From JAFEDN01 sp963795715 (GTDB lineage: Bacteria; Pseudomonadota; Gammaproteobacteria; Coxiellales; Coxiellaceae): a stretch of DNA of 64,000 bases. Made by a program: the position numbers and the translations under genes. The notes beneath the pieces were generated by a model that was not told where the DNA came from, ran no database searches, and saw nothing but the letters and a program-made list of their open reading frames with translations. The stretch spans positions 806,001 to 870,000 of the forward strand of contig CAWCIY010000003.1 of assembly GCA_963795715.1 (NCBI GenBank), read 5' to 3'. Shown here in pieces: positions 63,772 to 64,000 of the stretch. Each line of letters starts with the position of its first letter. Within the stretch, counting starts at the first letter, position 1.

Positions 63772-63939
63772 ATGGACTATTGTACTAAAAATTCGATTAA
63801 CAACTCAATCAAAAAGCAGAGAAAAGTGATCATGAATTCTGCTGATGGGTTTAATTTATTAATGATTAGGGTATTAAAAAATTTCCAATTTATTTATAAA
63901 TTATTACTCATCAAATTAATTATTTTCTATAAAAAATAA
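63772..63939 (+). CDS. Small basic hydrophobic peptide, 55 residues
   Basis: MDYCTKNSINNSIKKQRKVIMNSADGFNLLMIRVL at the N-terminal side and a C-terminal hydrophobic/basic helix FIYKLLLIKLIIFYKK. It starts 2 bases after the sequestering hairpin with an AAGGAG site. Size, a lysine-flanked hydrophobic tail and a structured leader resemble type I toxin peptides, but no family match is recognised. The 61 bases after it, to the window end, hold nothing clear. Confidence 0.5.
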   Translation: MDYCTKNSINNSIKKQRKVIMNSADGFNLLMIRVLKNFQFIYKLLLIKLIIFYKK

Positions 63940-64000
63940 ATCATCGAAAGTTATTAAAAGAATTTTATGAATCCATCTTAGCCAAATGTGTTAATCCCCG

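Overview
The window looks like a chromosomal segment of a moderately AT-rich gammaproteobacterium, most likely an intracellular or amoeba-associated lineage of the Legionellales/Coxiellaceae type. The basis is the housekeeping order pyrG-kdsA-eno-ftsB, a mevalonate pathway (unusual in gammaproteobacteria but known in Coxiella/Legionella relatives), complete-looking hopanoid genes and several very large orphan proteins with Ser/Thr-rich or multi-membrane architecture that resemble secreted effectors. This placement is inference; no rRNA or tRNA gene was seen to confirm it.

Layout. 0-5 kb: a family 2 glycosyltransferase, then the pyrG-kdsA-eno-ftsB operon, in which every gene carries single-base indels although the protein sequence is otherwise well conserved. 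5.2-7 kb: an orphan protein whose PP2C phosphatase motifs occur in a permuted order. 7.2-15.3 kb: hopanoid biosynthesis in two convergent groups (squalene synthase, shc, hpnG, an MFS permease on +; hpnO, hpnH, idi on -). 15.3-23.7 kb: a minus-strand surface-glycan-like operon (two glycosyltransferases, cupin, two nucleotidyltransferases, HAD, GDPD, ABC-2 exporter). 24-27.4 kb and 32.9-37.3 kb: mevalonate pathway (HMG-CoA reductase, a fused HMG-CoA synthase-mevalonate kinase, a second GHMP kinase, diphosphomevalonate decarboxylase) followed by two ubiquinone hydroxylases. Together with idi these lead from acetoacetyl-CoA to the C5 units used for hopanoids and ubiquinone.

Inserted between the two mevalonate blocks is an Hcp (type VI secretion) gene with a tandem array of membrane toxin and immunity genes (29.5-32.7 kb): one complete pair, one headless pair with near-identical core but diverged tips, and one toxin-tip remnant.

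37-56 kb is accessory DNA: two DUF4143 ATPases with identical promoter geometry, a decayed parDE-like pair, a 5'-truncated resolvase, mazEF, higBA, a TIR-domain membrane protein, a secreted protein, a 1140-residue orphan, an ISAs1-family element with 10-bp target duplication, a remnant of the same IS carrying a nested 175-bp MITE, and an RloA/RloB (AbiL-like) defence pair flanked by duplicated units with strong RNA-hairpin potential. 56-62.6 kb: a 753-residue membrane orphan, then gcvT-gcvH-gcvPA-gcvPB, the last two again with single-base indels. The end holds an orphan gene and a small peptide whose ribosome binding site is paired in a long hairpin.
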